NCBI GenBank assembly: GCA_934096075.1
Contig: CAKOLN010000017.1
Span: 1 to 15,015 of the forward strand
Origin: an uncultured Bacilli bacterium
Lineage (GTDB): Bacteria > Bacillota_I > Bacilli_A > RF39 > UBA660
Direction of reading: 5' to 3'
Length of the DNA stretch: 15,015 bases
The notes under the pieces are model-generated. The model was not told the origin of the DNA, ran no database searches, and saw only the letters and a list, made by a program, of their open reading frames with translations. A program made the translations under genes and the position numbers. Shown piece by piece: positions 12,763 through 15,015 of this stretch (positions are counted from its first letter, which is position 1; each line of letters begins with the position of its first letter).

Positions 12763-14265
12763 ATGATAGATAATGAAGTAAATGTTAATGAGTCTAAAAT
12801 CGTTAAGACCGATGAGGGCTCTTCTAACGGTCAAGATAAATGCCCAAAATGTGGTGCTACTGATATAAGTACAAATACAAAAACTGGCAAATTAAGATGT
12901 AATTTTTGTAGACATGAATTTGATCCAGAAAAGGTTAGTGGTTTGGAAACTGATATAAGTAAACTTTCAGGAGAAATAATTGGAAGTGGAGCAACAGATA
13001 TAATCGCAGATACAAAAGATGTATTAACATTTAAATGTTCAAGTTGTGGAGCAGAAGTAGTAATAGACACAGAACATAGTTTACAAGCAAGATGTCACTG
13101 GTGTAGAAATACTTTATCAGTAAATGAACAAATACCAAATGGTGCTGTACCTGACGTGGTACTTGCATTTAATGTAACAAAAGCAGATGCAAAAAAAGAA
13201 ATTGAAAACTTTGTAGGAAAAAGAAAATTTTTTGCACATCCTAAGTTTAGACACGAATTTACTACTGAAAATATAATGGGTGTATATTTTCCGTATATGT
13301 TAGTGGATGCAAATACACATGTTAATTATAGTGGTCAAGGAGAAATACAAAAAAGAAAATATTATGTAGGAAGTGGAGATAATCAAGAAGCAAGATATGA
13401 TGCAGATGTATATCATATTGAAAGAGAATGCGATTTAACGATAAATGGATTAAGTATTGAATCTAATAGTGATAGATTAAACACAGAAGATAAAACTAAA
13501 ACAAATAACATAATAAATGCAATCATGCCTTTTGATGTAGAAAATGTAAGTAAATATAATGCTAATTATTTAAAGGGATATACTTCTGAAAGAAGAGATA
13601 CTAATACAAATGATTTAAAACCATTAGTAGAAGTACAATCTAAAGATATAGCAAGACATTCACTAAATACTACTTTAAAACAATATGATCGTGGGGTTAG
13701 TTGGAGTAAAGAAGAATTTAATTTAAAAGGAATGCAATGGCAATCAGCATATCTTCCAGTGTGGCTTTATAGTTATTTAGAAGTGAAAGGTGATAAAAAA
13801 CTTCTTCATTATGTAGCAGTTAATGCTAGAACTAAGAAGACTATGGGAAGTGTACCAATACATATGCCTAAGTTAATATTAGTGTCAGCTTTGATAGAAG
13901 TTCTATGTATTTTCCTAATGCTTAGTGTAGATTGGGATTCTAGTTGGTTATTCTTGTTAGGTGGTATCATTTATTTCTTTGTAATGTATTCTAGATATAG
14001 AAACAAAGGAGCAAGACATACTTATGAAACAGATACTAAAACTGAGATATTAAATCTTAGAAAAGTAGATAATTTTGTTGAAACAAAAAAAGGTTTAGAA
14101 AATCAATTTATAGATGGCATGAATAATACTAGAGTAGATGGTAAAAATGTTTCTGGTAAATCTTTAGGAATAGGTAACAAGTTAGCAAATGAATTTATAG
14201 AAAACAATGCTTTTGCTAGTATGATAAAAGAACAAATAGATAAGAATGACAAGAAGGATCATTGA
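12763..14265 (+). CDS. Double zinc-ribbon (TFIIB-type) membrane protein, YdjG-like
   Basis: This 500-residue protein starts two bases after the SPFH stop, with its ribosome site GGGG (12751-12754) inside that gene, so translation is coupled. Two zinc ribbons lie near the N-terminus: CPKC...CNFC (Cys27/30/46/49) and CSSC...CHWC (Cys92/95/111/114). A large middle domain follows with FFAHPKFRHEFTTENIMGVY, FPYMLVDANTHVNYSG and QWQSAYLPVWLYSYLE. Two membrane helices lie at ~371-389 and ~395-410. After them comes a basic-then-helical tail ending in an amphipathic segment (ANEFIENNAFASMIKEQIDK). It resembles B. subtilis YdjG ('TFIIB-type zinc ribbon-containing protein'), which anchors the SPFH/PspA partners at the membrane. 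It is longer than YdjG (~340 residues), and the tail may replace a separate anchoring partner. It is not expected to bind DNA despite the ribbon name. Confidence 0.88.
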   Translation: MIDNEVNVNESKIVKTDEGSSNGQDKCPKCGATDISTNTKTGKLRCNFCRHEFDPEKVSGLETDISKLSGEIIGSGATDIIADTKDVLTFKCSSCGAEVVIDTEHSLQARCHWCRNTLSVNEQIPNGAVPDVVLAFNVTKADAKKEIENFVGKRKFFAHPKFRHEFTTENIMGVYFPYMLVDANTHVNYSGQGEIQKRKYYVGSGDNQEARYDADVYHIERECDLTINGLSIESNSDRLNTEDKTKTNNIINAIMPFDVENVSKYNANYLKGYTSERRDTNTNDLKPLVEVQSKDIARHSLNTTLKQYDRGVSWSKEEFNLKGMQWQSAYLPVWLYSYLEVKGDKKLLHYVAVNARTKKTMGSVPIHMPKLILVSALIEVLCIFLMLSVDWDSSWLFLLGGIIYFFVMYSRYRNKGARHTYETDTKTEILNLRKVDNFVETKKGLENQFIDGMNNTRVDGKNVSGKSLGIGNKLANEFIENNAFASMIKEQIDKNDKKDH

Positions 14266-14290
14266 ATAAAAACTGATGATTTGATAAAAT
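14262..14290 (+). promoter_or_regulatory. Promoter of the right-hand surface-protein unit
   Basis: TTGAAT (14262-14267) and TAAAAT (14285-14290) are 17 bases apart. The -35 overlaps the stop of the preceding gene. The predicted start near 14297 gives a leader of about 180 bases before the surface-protein ATG. Confidence 0.55.
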
Positions 14291-14320
14291 AAAAATGTAA
14301 AAAATAAAGGAGTATACGAG

Positions 14321-14404
14321 ACTATGAGATTAAATGATTTCTTTCATATCAAAACAATAGTTTGTTATGGGGGGGGTTATTACTAACTAACTCTCATAGT
14401 TTTT
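14321..14404 (+). terminator. Terminator-like attenuator hairpin spanning the leader ORF
   Basis: ACTATGAGA (14321-14329) pairs perfectly with TCTCATAGT (14392-14400), followed by TTTT and then GTTTTG. The 62-base loop holds the leader ORF, with an inner hairpin AACAA/TTGTT (around 14353-14366). The 5' arm contains the leader start codon, a layout suited to translation-dependent attenuation. Confidence 0.55.
14324..14386 (+). CDS. 20-codon leader ORF containing a G8 tract
   Basis: ATG 14324 is preceded by AAAGGAG (14306-14312) at 11-base spacing and encodes MRLNDFFHIKTIVCYGGGYY, ending at TAA 14384-14386 in an array of stops (TAACTAAC). The three glycines are encoded by eight consecutive G (14369-14376), a very rare string in this AT-rich sequence. 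The start codon lies inside the 5' arm of the hairpin at 14321-14404, so translation and hairpin formation are mutually exclusive. It may be a leader peptide governing the surface-protein gene, or a small secreted or membrane-active peptide. I recognise no family. Its good ribosome site, tidy stop and promoter support it being translated. Confidence 0.5.
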   Translation: MRLNDFFHIKTIVCYGGGYY

Positions 14405-14417
14405 GTTTTGCATTAAA

Positions 14418-14445
14418 TTCATAGGCACAAGTCTATGGATTTTTT
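14418..14445 (+). terminator. Second terminator-like hairpin before the surface-protein gene
   Basis: TTCATAG pairs with CTATGGA (7 bp with one G-T wobble) around GCACAAGT, followed by six T. GCAC (14425-14428) in the loop can alternatively pair with GTGC (14447-14450) past the T-run, which would open the terminator. Lying 5' of the gene it should regulate, it suggests a second attenuation step. Confidence 0.5.
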
Positions 14446-14476
14446 CGTGCTCAAAAAAGAAAGGATGGAAAAGACG

Positions 14477-15015
14477 ATGGAAAAGAAATATTTAGTACTA
14501 GGTATAACATTAGTAGTACTAACATTTGTAGGAGTATCATTAGCATACTTCTTAACAACAATAGAAGGAGAAAGAAAAAATATTACAATTAATACATCAG
14601 ATTTAAGAGTAATATTTACAAATGGGGATGCAATAGAAGGGATAGAGATAGAACCAGGATGGAGTGTAACTAAAACATTTAGTGTAGAAAATAAATCTAA
14701 AAATGAATATAAATACAACATAGTAATAGAAGATTTAGTAAATACATTCAAAACAACAGGATACTTACAATACAAAATAACAAGTACAGATGGTGGATAT
14801 AATATGACTGATTTCAAAGATGTACCAAAATCATCAATTGCAACAAATACAGTACTAGCATATAGTGTTTCAATAGCATCAAAATCAACACAAAACTATA
14901 CAATAACAATACAATATAAAAATGATGAAAATGTAGACCAAAGTATAGATTCACTTCTAGATGCAGTAGTAACAGGTAAATTGTATATAAATGAAGGAAC
15001 TTATCCGACATTGAG
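14477..15015 (+). CDS. Surface protein, 5' part (partial), signal-anchored
   Basis: The frame is open from ATG 14477 (ribosome site AGAAAGGA, ~14457-14465; an in-frame ATG at 14465 is possible) to the right edge, giving about 179 residues. It begins MEKKYLVLGITLVVLTFVGV then SLAYFLTTI, a signal/anchor helix in the style of TasA/camelysin-like exported proteins (xxSLAYF). The exported part starts GERKNITINTSDLRVIFTNG and continues EIEPGWSVTKTFSVENKSKN, EYKYNIVIEDLVNTFKTTGY and VLAYSVSIASKSTQNYTITI: a beta-sandwich-like domain with Thr/Asn-rich strands. Codon style (ACA, ATA, AGT) matches the partial gene at the left edge, which carries the later part of such proteins, so the two probably belong to one family. 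A C-terminal variable domain may lie outside the window. Expression is probably controlled by the two leader hairpins. Confidence 0.8.
   Translation, partial: MEKKYLVLGITLVVLTFVGVSLAYFLTTIEGERKNITINTSDLRVIFTNGDAIEGIEIEPGWSVTKTFSVENKSKNEYKYNIVIEDLVNTFKTTGYLQYKITSTDGGYNMTDFKDVPKSSIATNTVLAYSVSIASKSTQNYTITIQYKNDENVDQSIDSLLDAVVTGKLYINEGTYPTL

Noticed and set aside
14297..14465. Known c-di-GMP (GEMM-I) or other named riboswitch in the surface-protein leader
   Set aside because: I looked for the GEMM-I conserved motifs and did not find them; only generic hairpins and the short ORF are visible.
14419..15011. Reverse-strand ORFs opposite the right-hand surface protein
   Set aside because: The + strand frame encodes a convincing signal anchor and beta domain without a stop; the - strand products are Leu/Tyr-rich low-complexity shadows.
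1..15015. DGR reverse transcriptase, template repeat, CRISPR array, tRNA genes or IS element within the window
   Set aside because: No reverse-transcriptase motif, near-identical second copy of 903-1034, spaced direct repeats, tRNA fold or transposase was seen on either strand.

Overview
The window is AT-rich (roughly 70% A+T by eye), uses TAA/TAG/TGA as stops with TGG for tryptophan, and has Shine-Dalgarno sites and sigma-A-type promoters of low-G+C Gram-positive type. MutS, an alpha2 glycyl-tRNA synthetase under a T-box, SepF-DivIVA, an SPFH/zinc-ribbon pair and AT-rich surface proteins together suggest a gut Bacilli/RF39-like (Mycoplasmatota-related) Firmicute with the standard bacterial code. 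All convincing genes lie on the + strand; I see no tRNA, rRNA, CRISPR array, IS element or reverse transcriptase, and no gene-free stretch over 300 bases.

Layout. (a) 1-1590: the 3' part of a secreted surface protein whose C-terminal lectin-like segment (903-1034) is a sharply bounded GC-rich island with foreign codon use, as expected of a diversity-generating-retroelement (DGR) variable region. It is followed by a GAAA-loop hairpin, a broken second copy of the same C-terminal cassette and a terminator. (b) 1642-5447: mutS, then an unusual sporulation-sigma-like factor with one region 2 and apparently three region-4-like modules, preceded by a large inverted repeat in its promoter. (c) 5427-7698: a strong promoter, an extremely short T-box leader with GGA as specifier, an unrecognised gene and glyS, overlapping by one base. 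(d) 7782-8816: an unrecognised membrane-anchored protein. (e) 8911-9646: a compact RelB/RelE-type toxin-antitoxin operon with operator-like repeats and its own terminator. (f) 9689-11494: sepF, divIVA and an MscS-type channel, a condensed division cluster. (g) 11472-14265: SPFH protein plus double zinc-ribbon membrane protein, under a TTGACA-17-TAAAAT promoter. (h) 14262-15015: a promoter, a leader holding a 20-codon ORF with a G8 tract inside a terminator-like hairpin, a second terminator-like hairpin, and the start of another surface protein running off the window.

How it fits together: the core is housekeeping (mismatch repair, translation, division, envelope stress), framed by two surface-protein genes. 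The left one carries the C-terminal variable domain and the right one the N-terminal signal region; they are plausibly members of one family. The most distinctive points are the DGR-like variable region with its broken companion cassette, the minimal T-box, the multi-domain sigma-like factor, and the leader ORF/attenuator before the right-hand surface gene.
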